Below are positions 1 through 10,101 of a DNA stretch of 32,158 bases, one piece after another. Position numbers and translations under genes: made by a program. This DNA comes from an uncultured Thiotrichales bacterium (GTDB taxonomy: Bacteria; Pseudomonadota; Gammaproteobacteria; CAZUMV01). The DNA is taken from the NCBI GenBank assembly GCA_938041655.1, contig CALISW010000256.1:1-32158 (forward strand), read 5' to 3'. A model generated the notes under the pieces. It was not told where the DNA came from and ran no database searches. It was given only the letters and a program-made list of their open reading frames with translations. Every line of letters begins with the position of its first letter. Position 1 is the stretch's first letter.

Positions 1-337
1 TGTCGCCCCCAGTCAGGACTAGCCACGGTCTTGTGTAAATGACCGACCATCAGAGGGCACAAGCACCACACTGGGGTCGGCTAGCAGGGTTTATGCCGCT
101 AGAGCGTAGTTATCGTCGTTAGCAACTATAACAATTACAGCAGGATAGTTTACGAGGCTCCGCTGTCACCTCGGCATGCACCTAAAGTTTCATAATCCAC
201 GTCGAAGCCAGGACACCCCCGTATTCTTCGTACTACTCTAGAATGATTCATATTCTACGCTTAGATGGCGGTTATGCGTAGGCTTTTCAAGGCCCTGAGG
301 GTATTATTGCGACGAATACAGCACGGAATCACTGGCA
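1..337. other. Non-coding left edge with no recognised content
   Basis: No open reading frame from the track begins here and all frames I followed contain stops. I see no tRNA-like fold, no strong promoter and no repeat shared with the rest of the window. The texture is unlike the coding DNA to its right. It could be ordinary intergenic DNA, a decayed gene or low-quality sequence at a contig end. The sequence alone does not decide. Confidence 0.4.
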
Positions 338-784
338 TTGGCCTCAAGTAAGATAAAAAAGACAAAACTGCGTGTTGGCAGGACAGAATGGGCTGCCTTG
401 CCGGAGCTGGGTATTAACAAGATTAAGGCCAAGATTGATACTGGCGCTTGGACGTCTTCGTTGCATGCAATGGATATTGAGCCTTATAAAACGCGGTGGG
501 GTCTGTTTGTGCGTTTTAAAACTGTGCCGCTGTCACGTAACTCAATCTCGTGTCGAGCGAGAGTTGTAGATGAGCGTGAGGTGACCAGTTCTGTTGGTGA
601 ATCGGAGTTGCGTTATGTCATAGAAACAGACGTTGTATTCGGTGAGAAGAGTTTGCCGATTGAGGTTACTTTGTCGAATCGGTCAAACATGAAATATAGG
701 ATGTTGTTGGGGCGTGCAGCTATGAAAGGAAAAATAATTGTTGACCCAAACAAGAATGAGTTATTAGGTCTGCCGAAAGCGTAA
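338..784 (+). CDS. Retropepsin-like ATP-dependent zinc protease family protein (RimB-type)
   Basis: A 148-residue protein of the family annotated as ATP-dependent zinc protease (DUF785, PF05618), commonly encoded beside rimK. The core motif [15 protein letters not shown], around residues 30-44, carries the D-T-G-A signature that resembles the aspartyl active site of retropepsins. A second conserved stretch, RMLLGRAAM, lies near residue 120. Length fits the family. The start is a TTG with only a weak upstream GGA, and an in-frame TGA at 296-298 limits any extension. A slightly different start is possible because the upstream DNA looks unusual. It ends 10 bases before rimK, so the two are probably co-transcribed. 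In Pseudomonas a small protease, RimB, acts with RimK; I infer a similar role here. Confidence 0.85.
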   Translation: MASSKIKKTKLRVGRTEWAALPELGINKIKAKIDTGAWTSSLHAMDIEPYKTRWGLFVRFKTVPLSRNSISCRARVVDEREVTSSVGESELRYVIETDVVFGEKSLPIEVTLSNRSNMKYRMLLGRAAMKGKIIVDPNKNELLGLPKA

Positions 785-794
785 GGATGATCAA

Positions 795-1706
795 ATGAAG
801 ATTGCAATTTTATCTCGAGACAAAAATTTATATTCAACACGTCGTTTGCGTGAAGCGGCTCTTGAGCGTGGTCACTATGTTCATGTGCTCGACCACTTGC
901 GCTGTTTTATGGATATCACATCAGAGAAGCCGAGTATTCATTATCAAGAGCGTGAATATGTTGGTACTGACTTTGATGCGGTTATACCAAGAATAGGAAC
1001 CTCGGTTACTTTTTATGGTTGTGCTGTGGTGCGTCAGTTTGAAGTGATGAATATTTATAGTGTTAATGAGTCGGTAGCGATCACACGTTCACGTGATAAG
1101 TTGCGTTCATTGCAGTTGTTGTCTCGTAAAGGTCTGGGTTTGCCGACTACGACTTTCGCCCACTCGCCGCATGACCTTGATCAGGTTATTGAGGAGGTGG
1201 GTGGTGCGCCTCTGGTCATCAAGTTATTAGAAGGTACGCAAGGTAAAGGTGTTGTACTTGCTGAGACTAAAAAAGCGGCCGAGAGTGTTATTCAGGCGTT
1301 CATGGAATTGAAAGCCGATATTCTGGTGCAGGAGTTTATTAAAGAAGCGAACGGTGAAGACATTCGTGCCTTTGTGGTGGGTAAGCGGGTTATCGCGGCG
1401 ATGAAGCGTACTGCTCCCGAGGGGGAATTTCGTTCTAACTTGCATCGTGGTGGTACGGCAGAGTTGGTCAAGCTCACGCCGCAAGAACGAGAGGCGGCAG
1501 TTAAATCGGCCCGCGCGATGGGCTTGAATATTGCCGGTGTTGATATGCTGCGTTCAGATCGTGGCCCCTTGATTATGGAGGTAAACTCTTCACCTGGTTT
1601 ACAAGGGATTGAATCGGCAACGGGTAAAGATGTTGCTGGTATGATCATTGAATTCATAGAAAAGAACGCTCGACCTTACAGGACTAAAACCAGTGGCAAA
1701 GGCTAA
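795..1706 (+). CDS. rimK: Ribosomal protein S6--L-glutamate ligase RimK
   Basis: An ATP-grasp ligase of 303 residues, close to the usual 300. It adds glutamate residues to the C-terminus of ribosomal protein S6 in the cytoplasm. The N-terminus MKIAILSRD, the segment [13 protein letters not shown], the ATP-grasp loop [20 protein letters not shown] and the metal-binding [13 protein letters not shown] are all characteristic of RimK. The ATG start has an AAGGA ribosome binding site that overlaps the stop codon of the upstream protease gene. Its 3' end overlaps the following hydrolase gene by 14 bases, so the three genes form a tight operon. Nothing suggests loss of function. Confidence 0.96.
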   Translation: MKIAILSRDKNLYSTRRLREAALERGHYVHVLDHLRCFMDITSEKPSIHYQEREYVGTDFDAVIPRIGTSVTFYGCAVVRQFEVMNIYSVNESVAITRSRDKLRSLQLLSRKGLGLPTTTFAHSPHDLDQVIEEVGGAPLVIKLLEGTQGKGVVLAETKKAAESVIQAFMELKADILVQEFIKEANGEDIRAFVVGKRVIAAMKRTAPEGEFRSNLHRGGTAELVKLTPQEREAAVKSARAMGLNIAGVDMLRSDRGPLIMEVNSSPGLQGIESATGKDVAGMIIEFIEKNARPYRTKTSGKG

Positions 1707-2733
1707 GAATTTTAAAATAGGTGGTGAAACGGTTGCTCCCGGCACCACTAAAATTGTGCGGCTGGAATTACCGAAGCTGTACACCATGCGTGCCTCTCCG
1801 GAAATGTCGGTGCATGTAATTAATGGTGCGAAACCCGGTCCCAAAATGTTCATTTGTGCCGCTATTCACGGTGATGAACTGAACGGTGTTGAGATGATCC
1901 GTCAACTGTTATCAAAGCTCGATCCAGATGAGGTGAGTGGTACGCTGGTAGCGATTCCGGTGGTGAATATTTTTGGTATTGTGCAGTACTCGCGTTACTT
2001 GCCTGATGGTCGTGATTTGAATCGTTCCTTCCCGGGTTCTCGACGTGGTTCTCTGGCCTCACGTTTGGCATATGAGTTTTTCACCGAGATAGTCGAGCAG
2101 TGCGATTACGGTATTGATCTGCACACCGGAGGAGGGCACCGAGCCAACTTGCCTCAGATTCGTGCCAATCTTGATGATCCGGAGACCTTGCATTTGGCGA
2201 AAGCATTTGGTGTGCCGGTACTCATGAATTCAAAAGGAACTGACGGTACTTTGCGTGAAGCTGCATTAAAGGCTGATGTGAAGATACTTCTCTATGAAGC
2301 TGGCGCCGCACTTCGGTTTGATGAGTTTTCTATCAAAGCTGGCGTGCTGGGCATGCGATCCGTGATGCAATTGGTAAACATGTTACCTGGTGAACCTGAG
2401 TTAAAGTCTGAGCCCTATATCGCCAAAGCGTCACGTTGGGTGCGTGCTACCGAGAGTGGGATATTCCACAGTACGGTTGAAATGGGTGATCGGGTGGCGA
2501 AAAAAGGTGTAGTGGGTTACATCACTAATCCATCGGATTGTTTCACCGATGAGCGCCATGAGATTGCCTCACCTGCAGAGGGTGTAGTGATCGGTTTAAC
2601 CTTGATTCCACTAGTAAATGAAGGTGATGCGCTACTGCATATAGCGTTGTTTTCAGACAGCGAAGAAGTTGCCGAAGAGGTGGATGATTTTCATAGTGCT
2701 TTATTGACAGAAGATCACCCCGCGAAGGTGTGA
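1693..2733 (+). CDS. Succinylglutamate desuccinylase/aspartoacylase family zinc hydrolase
   Basis: A 346-residue M14-like metallohydrolase of the AstE/AspA family. [12 protein letters not shown] near residues 56-67 provides the zinc-binding His and Glu. [12 protein letters not shown] near 105-116 is the substrate-binding Asp-x-Asn-Arg motif, and GIDLHTGG near 140 supplies another zinc His. LLYEAGAA in the second half is the expected catalytic Glu region. The C-terminal part (about 245-330) looks like the beta-barrel found in longer family members. The start is GTG inside the end of rimK, preceded by AGGA about ten bases upstream. The true substrate is unknown. Linkage to RimK raises the possibility that it removes glutamate or another acyl group from modified protein, but this is inference. 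Confidence 0.88.
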   Translation: MAKAKNFKIGGETVAPGTTKIVRLELPKLYTMRASPEMSVHVINGAKPGPKMFICAAIHGDELNGVEMIRQLLSKLDPDEVSGTLVAIPVVNIFGIVQYSRYLPDGRDLNRSFPGSRRGSLASRLAYEFFTEIVEQCDYGIDLHTGGGHRANLPQIRANLDDPETLHLAKAFGVPVLMNSKGTDGTLREAALKADVKILLYEAGAALRFDEFSIKAGVLGMRSVMQLVNMLPGEPELKSEPYIAKASRWVRATESGIFHSTVEMGDRVAKKGVVGYITNPSDCFTDERHEIASPAEGVVIGLTLIPLVNEGDALLHIALFSDSEEVAEEVDDFHSALLTEDHPAKV

Positions 2734-2791
2734 TTTTGTTGCTGTCAGGGGTATGATACGCGCCTGCATTTAATGCCTATCAGGGACGACT

Positions 2792-5700
2792 ATGTTAACC
2801 ATACCCGGTAGTCAGGCACTGTCTGATTTCCGCCTCAAACGACTATTCGATGAGGTTGTGAAAAGTGTACCCGAAGTCTTTGAAATCAATTCAATTTTTA
2901 TTCACTTTGTGGATCTTGAGCGCGAGCTGGCGCCTGTTGAAAACACTAAACTTTCCAAATTACTGATTGAATCCGGGCGTGCCGAGCTTGAAATCCCTGA
3001 AGGCAATCAATTCCTGATAACGCCCAGACCGGGTACCATTTCACCGTGGTCGAGTAAATCTACCGATATTGCCCATAACGCCGGTCTGGATGTGGTCAAA
3101 CGCATTGAGCGCGGGATCTTGCTGGCGATGCAAACCGATGAAGAACTCACCGAGCAACAGCGCAGCCTGATTTCTAGCATGATTCATGATCGTATGACTG
3201 AAAACGTATTCAGTTCATTGGATGAAGCGTCCGTATTGTTTCAGGAAGAGCAGCCCAGAGCGTTGCAAACCATTAATTTGGGTAATGATGCAACCGCCGC
3301 TTTGAACGAGGCGAATCAATCACTGGGTTTGGCATTATCTGCCGATGAGATTGAGTATTTAGTTGAGAATTATGCGGAACTGGGAAGAGATCCGACTGAT
3401 GTCGAGTTGATGATGTTTGCCCAGGCTAATTCAGAGCACTGTCGGCATAAAATATTTAATGCTGATTTCACTGTTGATGGTGAAGTCGCAGAGCGCTCGT
3501 TATTCAGTATGATTCGCAACACCCATGAGTTGCATAGTGATGGTGTGTTATCGGCTTATCATGATAATGCCGCGGTGTTGCAAGGGCCCGCAGCAAAAGT
3601 ATTCGCGCCTGATCCCGCAACCCACACTTATGCAGAACAGCGTGTGCATGCCAACCTGGTGATCAAGGTTGAAACGCATAATCATCCAACCGCAATCTCG
3701 CCCTTTGCCGGTGCAGCAACCGGCTCTGGTGGTGAGATCAGAGACGAAGGAGCAACCGGCATTGGCTCGCGCCCGAAAGCGGGGCTAACAGGGTTCTCTG
3801 TTTCTAACTTGCGCATACCCGGGTTTGAACAAGCCTGGGAAACCGATCATGGTAAACCTGATCGCATTGTCAGCGCGCGAGATATTATGTTGGAAGGCCC
3901 AATCGGTGGTGCTGCTTTTAACAATGAATTTGGTCGGCCCGGCTTATGTGGTTATTTTAGAACCTTCGAAGAAATCGTGCCTTCGGAAAACGGGCAAGCA
4001 TTACGAGGCTACCACAAGCCCATCATGATCGCGGGTGGTGTTGGCAGTATTCGTTCTAAACACGTTGATAAGAAAACACTGCCCGAAGGAACACCAATCT
4101 TTATTCTGGGTGGTCCTGCCATGCTGATCGGTCTCGGTGGTGGTGCAGCGTCTTCCATGACCAGCGGAGCGAGTGCGGAAGATCTGGATTTTGCATCGGT
4201 GCAACGCGGTAATCCTGAGATGCAACGACGTTGTCAGGAAGTTATTAACGTCTGTACCTCGCTTGGTGATAATAACCCCATACTCTCAATACATGATATT
4301 GGCGCTGGTGGGCTATCTAATGCGGTGCCTGAAATTATTCATGATGCGGATCGCGGTGGTCACTTCGAATTGCGAGAAGTGCATAGCGCTGAAACCGGTA
4401 TGTCGCCAATGGAGATCTGGTGCAACGAGTCGCAAGAGCGATATGTGCTCGCGATAGATGTTAACAAGATTGAAGAGTTTGAAGCATTTTGTGCGCGTGA
4501 GCGTTGCCCGGTAGCGGCAATCGGTACAGTTACCAGTGTGGAACAATTGCGTCTGGATGATGAGTTATTGGAGTCACAACCAGTAGACATTCCAATGGAT
4601 GTGCTATTCGGCAAGCCACCCAAGATGAGTCGTGATGTGAAACGTGTGCATCCCCACTTTAAATCATTCTCGACTAAAGATATTGACCTGCGTGAAGCGA
4701 TTGAGCGCGTGCTGCGCTTACCCACAGTCGCGTCGAAACGTTTTCTAATTACCATTGGTGATCGATCCGTTACCGGTCTGGTTGCGCGTGATCAAATGGT
4801 GGGGCCGTGGCAGGTACCGGTTGCTGATGTGGCAGTAACCCTCAGTGATTATGAAGGCTATACCGGTGAAGCTATGGCTATGGGTGAAAGAACACCGATT
4901 GCATTACTGGATGGTCCTGCGTCAGGCCGTATGGCGGTTGCCGAAGCGGTAACTAATTTGGCTGCAGCTCGTATCGATAACTTAAAAGATATCAAACTCT
5001 CCGCTAACTGGATGGCAGCAGCAGGTCATAGCGGCGAGGATGCATGCCTCTATGACACCGTCAAAGCTGTGGGTATGGAGTTTTGTGCTGAACTGGGACT
5101 GACTATTCCAGTGGGTAAAGACTCATTGTCGATGAAAACTGTGTGGAAAGATGGCGATGAAGATCGCGAGATGGCAGCACCAATGTCTCTTATTATTTCA
5201 GCCTTCGCGCCGGTGGTTGACGCACGCAAAACGCTAACGCCGCAACTCAATACCAGTGTCGAAGACAGTCGTTTGATTTTGATTGATTTGGGAGAGGGTA
5301 AGAATCGCCTTGGTGGTTCCTGTCTTGGTCAAGTTTATAAGAAGCTGGGTGATGAGCCTGCTGATCTTGATGATCCGCAAAAACTTAAACAGTTTTTTAA
5401 TAGTATTCAATCTCTGAATGAACGGGGAAAAATACTGGCCTATCATGATCGCTCAGATGGTGGTTTGTTTGTCACTATTTCTGAAATGGCATTTGCGGGC
5501 CGCGCTGGTGCCGAGGTTGATCTAGGTTGTGATGAAGAGCGTGTGTTAGACGCGTTGTTCAGTGAAGAGTGCGGTGCCGTGATTCAGGTCAAGCAAGAAG
5601 AAGTGGAAAACGTCATGGCCACCCTGACCAAACATGGCCTGGAAGAATGTAGCAGAGTGATTGGTAAGGTCAGTACCGACGAGCGCGTTACCATCAATAA

Positions 5701-6679
5701 TGGTAAGCAGGTGGTGTACAGCAAAGGCCGTGCTGACCTGCACAGTATCTGGGCTGAAACCAGCTATCACATGCAAGCCTTGCGAGATAACCCGCAGTGC
5801 GCTGCCGAAGAGCATGAGCAGATCAAGGTTGATCGCTATGGTATGAAGCCGCAAGTAGGTTTTGATGCGCAACTGGATATCGCGGCGCCTTATATAAAGT
5901 CAGGCGTGCGACCCAGAATTGCGATATTGCGTGAGCAAGGTGTCAATTCACAAGTTGAGATGGCGGCGGCATTTCATAAGGCAGGCTTTGAGTCGGTTGA
6001 TGTACACATGACTGATATCCTGTCTGGGCTCGATGATTTAAGTTCCTATAAAGGCCTGGTAGGTTGCGGCGGTTTTTCTTATGGCGATGTCCTGGGTGCA
6101 GGTGGAGGGTGGGCTAAAACCATTTTGCACAACAATAAAGCGCGTGACAGGTTCGCCGAATTTTTTCATCGCGACGATGTGTTTGGCCTGGGTGTGTGTA
6201 ACGGCTGCCAAATGTTTTCTCAGCTCCGTGAGTTGATTCCGGGCAGCAACCACTGGCCGTATTTCAGGCGCAATACCTCAGAGCAGTTTGAAGGGCGTCT
6301 CAGTATGGTCGAAATATTGCCATCACCCTCAATTTTCTTTAATGAGATGCAAGGTTCACACATACCTATTGCTGTCTCTCATGGCGAAGGTAGGGCGGTG
6401 TTTACTGATGTTACCCCTGAGGCGGTGACCAAAGCTGGTCTGGTCTCAATGCGCTTTATCAATACCTTTGGTCACGAAACAGTGGCTTATCCTGATAACC
6501 CCAATGGATCTCCTATGGGAATTACGGGTCTAACCACTGAAGATGGTCGTTTTACCATTATGATGCCTCATCCCGAACGGGTCTTCAGGACTATACAAAT
6601 GTCATGGCATCCTTCGGATTGGGGTGAAGACAGTCCGTGGATGAGAATGTTTAGAAACGCACGAGTATGGATAGATTAA
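2792..6679 (+). CDS. purL: Phosphoribosylformylglycinamidine synthase PurL
   Basis: A single-chain FGAM synthase of 1295 residues, the same length as the enterobacterial enzyme. It converts FGAR, glutamine and ATP to FGAM in de novo purine synthesis. From N to C it has the PurS-like N-terminal domain, a linker with the [15 protein letters not shown] motif, two AIRS-like ATP-binding halves ([30 protein letters not shown]), and a class I glutaminase domain from about residue 1038. The glutaminase triad is visible: Cys1136 in GVCNGCQM, and His1260 and Glu1262 in MPHPER. The ATG start has AGGGA five bases upstream. Its end overlaps the start region of the following lipoprotein gene. Confidence 0.98.
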   Translation: MLTIPGSQALSDFRLKRLFDEVVKSVPEVFEINSIFIHFVDLERELAPVENTKLSKLLIESGRAELEIPEGNQFLITPRPGTISPWSSKSTDIAHNAGLDVVKRIERGILLAMQTDEELTEQQRSLISSMIHDRMTENVFSSLDEASVLFQEEQPRALQTINLGNDATAALNEANQSLGLALSADEIEYLVENYAELGRDPTDVELMMFAQANSEHCRHKIFNADFTVDGEVAERSLFSMIRNTHELHSDGVLSAYHDNAAVLQGPAAKVFAPDPATHTYAEQRVHANLVIKVETHNHPTAISPFAGAATGSGGEIRDEGATGIGSRPKAGLTGFSVSNLRIPGFEQAWETDHGKPDRIVSARDIMLEGPIGGAAFNNEFGRPGLCGYFRTFEEIVPSENGQALRGYHKPIMIAGGVGSIRSKHVDKKTLPEGTPIFILGGPAMLIGLGGGAASSMTSGASAEDLDFASVQRGNPEMQRRCQEVINVCTSLGDNNPILSIHDIGAGGLSNAVPEIIHDADRGGHFELREVHSAETGMSPMEIWCNESQERYVLAIDVNKIEEFEAFCARERCPVAAIGTVTSVEQLRLDDELLESQPVDIPMDVLFGKPPKMSRDVKRVHPHFKSFSTKDIDLREAIERVLRLPTVASKRFLITIGDRSVTGLVARDQMVGPWQVPVADVAVTLSDYEGYTGEAMAMGERTPIALLDGPASGRMAVAEAVTNLAAARIDNLKDIKLSANWMAAAGHSGEDACLYDTVKAVGMEFCAELGLTIPVGKDSLSMKTVWKDGDEDREMAAPMSLIISAFAPVVDARKTLTPQLNTSVEDSRLILIDLGEGKNRLGGSCLGQVYKKLGDEPADLDDPQKLKQFFNSIQSLNERGKILAYHDRSDGGLFVTISEMAFAGRAGAEVDLGCDEERVLDALFSEECGAVIQVKQEEVENVMATLTKHGLEECSRVIGKVSTDERVTINNGKQVVYSKGRADLHSIWAETSYHMQALRDNPQCAAEEHEQIKVDRYGMKPQVGFDAQLDIAAPYIKSGVRPRIAILREQGVNSQVEMAAAFHKAGFESVDVHMTDILSGLDDLSSYKGLVGCGGFSYGDVLGAGGGWAKTILHNNKARDRFAEFFHRDDVFGLGVCNGCQMFSQLRELIPGSNHWPYFRRNTSEQFEGRLSMVEILPSPSIFFNEMQGSHIPIAVSHGEGRAVFTDVTPEAVTKAGLVSMRFINTFGHETVAYPDNPNGSPMGITGLTTEDGRFTIMMPHPERVFRTIQMSWHPSDWGEDSPWMRMFRNARVWID

Positions 6680-7101
6680 TGAAAATTTTACTAACGATAT
6701 TTTTGATAATGATGTTGTCTGCTTGTGAAACGCAAGTAGCAGAGCCCGAGCAGCAGCAGAGTCTTAACAGTAACAGTGAACAACAGCAGCAAAAAGCTGT
6801 CGTAGCTAAAGCAAGTATCTTTTGCGATGAGCTCAATGGCCAAACCTGGGAGTCGGTCGATCAGCTTGATGCAGGTCGTTCTGTTAATGGTATGGCAAAG
6901 ATGCATTGGAAGCTCGGGTTTGAAAATGGACAGTTTCGTTGGCGTTATGCTGATGTGGTTGAGATGGGTACTTATGCTTGTGATGCCAATACATTGTCAT
7001 TAACGAGTTCTATGAAAGACCCGCGAGCAACAGGCAGTTTTAATACCGAATTGTCTGAGCTGGTTATTAATAACGTGAGATATGTTTTACAAACTGAATA
7101 A
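6679..7101 (+). CDS. Small putative lipoprotein with a WKL-type C-terminal domain
   Basis: I do not recognise this protein. It has a lipoprotein signal peptide, [16 protein letters not shown], with the lipobox LSAC, so it is probably anchored to a membrane facing the periplasm. A Gln/Glu/Ser-rich linker (EPEQQQSLNSNSEQQQQ) leads to a compact domain of about 90 residues beginning FCDELNGQTWES and containing HWKLGFENGQFRWR and a conserved cysteine in GTYAC. The ORF track starts at 6667. I prefer the ATG at 6679 because it overlaps the purL stop by one base, has GGA at a good distance and starts the signal peptide cleanly. The domain is paralogous to the C-terminal part of the next gene, which overlaps it by 20 bases. 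Confidence 0.75.
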   Translation: MKILLTIFLIMMLSACETQVAEPEQQQSLNSNSEQQQQKAVVAKASIFCDELNGQTWESVDQLDAGRSVNGMAKMHWKLGFENGQFRWRYADVVEMGTYACDANTLSLTSSMKDPRATGSFNTELSELVINNVRYVLQTE

Positions 7102-7807
7102 TACTTCTAGTCTGTGCGCCACCATCATATTACTGATGGTCGTTGTGCATCAACCTCTGTTTGCTCAGGCTGAGCAAGCGTGTTTAATTAAAGGCCAAAC
7201 ACTAGCCGGCGAAGAAATTACTGACTGTGTAATCAATGTTGGTATTGATCAACAAAAGGATTTGGCCAAGTTTTGTTTTGATTACACAGAATTACGCTCT
7301 TCTTTTGTGCGTAACCCGGAACCCAGGATTGTGTATATGGCCGTTTGCCCGCTTGCAGAGCAAGCGCAATGTGACCGTCCTGCTGATGAAAATGTCCAGG
7401 TATTGTTTTACGACAGAACCCCGTCACAGCTAGCACTTGAGCAAGAGTATTGTGGTTTGCTGGCTGGTGAGTGGTCTGATCAATACACAGCAGAGAAAAA
7501 TCCGATTGGTGCTATCGACGAGCGTTACAACCTTTGTAACTATCTTGAAGGTAAGTCTTTCGTCTCCTTGCAGCGTTTTACCTATGGCTTGTCTTTGCTC
7601 TCCTACCATTGGAAACTGGAGTTTAATGCCGGCAAGTTGATGTGGCGTAAAAGTGGAGATCAAACCGAGCTGGCAGGGTATCGATGTAAAGGCGGAGAGA
7701 TCACCGTCAAATCACTGGAGACGGGTGATGAATATCAGCTGGATGCCAGTATCTATTCAAATTCAGTGACTTTTGATGGTGTGGCGTACGACCAAAGCAG
7801 TCGATAA
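7082..7807 (+). CDS. Secreted protein of unknown function, paralogous domain to upstream lipoprotein
   Basis: A 241-residue protein not assigned to a known family. It begins with an uncleaved-looking basic stretch and a hydrophobic segment (CATIILLMVVV) ending at a likely signal peptidase I site LFAQA, so it should be exported to the periplasm. The N-terminal part of the mature protein has several cysteines that could form disulfides. The C-terminal part, from about LCNYLEGKSFVS, aligns with the upstream lipoprotein: HWKL.F..G...WR...D..E...Y.C occurs in both. The start overlaps the upstream gene by 20 bases, so the pair is probably translated together. The shared domain suggests an ancient duplication and a joint function in the envelope. 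Confidence 0.72.
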   Translation: MFYKLNNTSSLCATIILLMVVVHQPLFAQAEQACLIKGQTLAGEEITDCVINVGIDQQKDLAKFCFDYTELRSSFVRNPEPRIVYMAVCPLAEQAQCDRPADENVQVLFYDRTPSQLALEQEYCGLLAGEWSDQYTAEKNPIGAIDERYNLCNYLEGKSFVSLQRFTYGLSLLSYHWKLEFNAGKLMWRKSGDQTELAGYRCKGGEITVKSLETGDEYQLDASIYSNSVTFDGVAYDQSSR

Positions 7808-7828
7808 TCTTTAATTATTGTTTCAGTA

Positions 7829-7857
7829 TACCGTTCATTCACTATTAATTACCGTTC
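7829..7857 (+). promoter_or_regulatory. Direct repeat TACCGTTC, possible operator
   Basis: The octamer TACCGTTC occurs at 7829-7836 and again at 7850-7857, exactly 21 bases apart, or two helical turns. It lies in the short AT-rich gap between the secreted protein gene and the helicase gene. Such spacing is common for response-regulator or dimeric activator sites, but no regulator can be named. Confidence 0.3.
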
Positions 7858-7926
7858 GTAAGAAGTCCTCGCAAGTGTGTGATTAGTAACACATTTGACT
7901 GTAAATCACTTGGCTATGCTTGGCGT

Positions 7927-9657
7927 ATGGCTACCATGATATGCAATGAAGCTCTGGCGCAAGCTGCTGAGCACAACAAGATTTTCACCTACCTCCAGTC
8001 ACAATTGCCTGAAAGCGTTGTCGTTTGGCACAAAGTGCCTTTCGGTGAGAACGGGTATGTACCTGACTATGTGATTCTGCATCCCAATTTCGGTTTGTTG
8101 ATATTGGTAGAGAAGCAGTGGGATTTTGATTTTCTCTGTTCTGAAGAGTTTGAGCATCAGGTTATTGGAAATCCAAGTCTGGTTGCAAAAACCTATGCCA
8201 GAGCGATACGTGCTAATTTTAAAAATGACCCTGTACTCAGCTGTTGTCACGATGGAGGCATGCTACCTATTCAGAGCGCGCTTTTATTACCGCAGTTGAG
8301 TCGAGCAGAATTTGATCAGTCACCTCTGACTGCTTTGATAGATCCAGAAAGCGTGATCTGCGCAGAGTCCCTAGAAACCAATACACATTCAAACGACAAC
8401 ATAGTTGAACGCTTTTTTCAAAAGCGATTATTTTCTGTCATGTCAGCTCGATTGTTTGATCGAATTCGCTGGCATTGTTTTCCGAATTTACGCATTAACG
8501 AGCACGTGGTTGCAGAAGACGGCAGTATTAATGTGCTTGATTTACAAAAAGAACAGCACTTGCATAATCCGACTGCTTCCGTCCATTACATTCATGGTGT
8601 TTCTGGTTCTGGTAAAACAACGTTATTGTTGCATCGTTGCAAGCGCATCAAAGACGCACAAAAAACGGCGTTGGTGTTGTGTTACAACAACGTCCTCGCA
8701 TCAGAGTTAAAATTTAAAATATCGTTGCTAAAGCTTGATACTGCGATTGATGTCATGAGCCTTGAGAGTTGGTGTCGCTCCGTCTTGAAGCGTGCGGATC
8801 TTTCCTCGCAGATTCGGCGCAGACTCGAAAAGAGTGATCGCCTCGAACGCTTGATGGAAATGGTGATCGATGGTTATAACAACGACAAGATAAAAACATT
8901 TGCTTACGATGCAGTCATGATAGACGAGGCGCACGATTTTAATCAGGATTGGTTAAATACCGTTGAACAATTAAGCGCCGGTGCAAGCCAATATTATTTT
9001 TATGACTCAGCACAAGGCAGCAGGTTGGCGATGCCCGAGCAATTGTCGGAGCAAACTGAAATACTGGAGCTGGAGCAGAATTATCGCAATTCGGCTCAGA
9101 TCATTGAGTTGGCGCGTGAATTTGCAGAAGACAAAAAGCTGATGCCGGAGCAAGCGACAGACAAGCTGCTCTCGATAAATAGTAGTGACAAAGAAGGCGA
9201 CTTGCCTGAGTTAATCAGAAAGCAGAGTTTGCATGCCGAAATAGACTACATGCTGGAACGCCTTAACGAATATAACCAAAATGGTTTGCAGTGGAACCGG
9301 ATGGCGATTATTTGTCGCTCAGTAGAAATAGGGCAGATGATAGAGAACTGTCAAGCAGATACAGATATACCATTGGATTTAATGTTGCACGAAGATGTCC
9401 TTTACCATCCACAGAGTAACGCGGTTAAAGTACTGTCACTTGAGCAGGCTAAAGGTCTGGAGTTTGATGTGGTTGTCATGCCTGGACTTGGTCATATCGG
9501 CAAGCAACAGAATACGTATGTAGAAGACTTGCAGCTGATCTATATGGGTATGACTCGAGCATCTCAGCATTTGATCATGAGCTATCATCGTCACACACCA
9601 TTTGTTGCCAGAATTAAAAATCTTACGGCGGCTAACCGAGTTACTCTCTCAGCCTAG
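7927..9657 (+). CDS. UvrD-like SF1 helicase with a NERD-like N-terminal domain
   Basis: A superfamily 1 helicase/ATPase. Positions here follow the 592-residue track ORF. Walker A is GVSGSGKT (240-247), Walker B is MIDEAHDF (DEAH at 349-352), and later motifs are LEQNYRNSAQI, SLEQAKGLEFDVVVMPG and YMGMTRASQHL. The N-terminal third resembles a nuclease-related domain (PDYVILHPNFGLLIL, 62-76). However, the spot where the catalytic E-x-K should be reads VEKQW, so nuclease activity is doubtful. The track start is a GTG at 7879. I favour the ATG at 7927 because the first 16 residues look unlike a domain, but no good ribosome binding site settles it. It probably acts on DNA or RNA ends; a defence or repair role is a guess. 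Confidence 0.82.
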   Translation: MATMICNEALAQAAEHNKIFTYLQSQLPESVVVWHKVPFGENGYVPDYVILHPNFGLLILVEKQWDFDFLCSEEFEHQVIGNPSLVAKTYARAIRANFKNDPVLSCCHDGGMLPIQSALLLPQLSRAEFDQSPLTALIDPESVICAESLETNTHSNDNIVERFFQKRLFSVMSARLFDRIRWHCFPNLRINEHVVAEDGSINVLDLQKEQHLHNPTASVHYIHGVSGSGKTTLLLHRCKRIKDAQKTALVLCYNNVLASELKFKISLLKLDTAIDVMSLESWCRSVLKRADLSSQIRRRLEKSDRLERLMEMVIDGYNNDKIKTFAYDAVMIDEAHDFNQDWLNTVEQLSAGASQYYFYDSAQGSRLAMPEQLSEQTEILELEQNYRNSAQIIELAREFAEDKKLMPEQATDKLLSINSSDKEGDLPELIRKQSLHAEIDYMLERLNEYNQNGLQWNRMAIICRSVEIGQMIENCQADTDIPLDLMLHEDVLYHPQSNAVKVLSLEQAKGLEFDVVVMPGLGHIGKQQNTYVEDLQLIYMGMTRASQHLIMSYHRHTPFVARIKNLTAANRVTLSA

Positions 9658-9705
9658 TGTTAAAGTTTTCTTGAAAATAGAGTCGTAAGCTTGCACTATT
9701 CGTGT

Positions 9706-10089
9706 ATGAAAAATACACATGTTATTGATGTTCTCGACCGCTGGGCCTCAGGCATAAATACTGCTGAATATTCTTCTGTTGTAGCTATGTATGCAGAAGA
9801 AGCAAGTCTGTTACCCACTTTTTCCAGTCAGGCCTGTCATTCAACAACTGACATACAAAACTATTTCACCGGTGTGTCTAAAAATGACAAGGTTACTGTA
9901 AGCTTTGATCAGGAGAGTCTGCAATTTGAGTCGTTGAGCGAGGACTGCAGTCTGGTCACAGGGCTCTATGATTGGGTGATAATTTCAGATGGCGTCAGCA
10001 AAGAAGTTCATGCGCGTTTCAGCTTTGTAATCAATGCCAGTGATAAGAGCCCGATCACACATCAACATTCATCAGTCGTGCCGGCGTAA
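9706..10089 (+). CDS. SnoaL/NTF2-like (CaMKII association domain-type) protein
   Basis: A small cytosolic protein of about 127 residues with a cone-shaped NTF2-like fold predicted from its pattern. It has an N-terminal helix pair (VIDVLDRWASGINTAEYSSVVAMYAEEASLLPTFS), a middle YFTGV segment, alternating beta strands and the family's C-terminal HQHSSVVP motif. Members of the DUF4440/CaMKII-association group often have no known substrate. The track begins at a TTG (9691). I prefer the internal ATG at 9706 because it gives the usual family N-terminus. It ends 12 bases before the convergent sortase gene and follows the helicase by about 48 bases. Confidence 0.75.
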   Translation: MKNTHVIDVLDRWASGINTAEYSSVVAMYAEEASLLPTFSSQACHSTTDIQNYFTGVSKNDKVTVSFDQESLQFESLSEDCSLVTGLYDWVIISDGVSKEVHARFSFVINASDKSPITHQHSSVVPA

Positions 10090-10101
10090 ACACAGATTTA
10101 C

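Noticed and set aside
613-840. Antisense ORF over the protease/rimK junction, and the many similar short opposite-strand ORFs
   Set aside because: They overlap strongly conserved genes and show no independent ribosome binding site or protein motif.
2736-2757. Sigma-70 promoter TTGTTG/TATGAT before purL
   Set aside because: The spacing is only 10 bases, so the two boxes cannot form a normal promoter. Only the TATGAT may be real.
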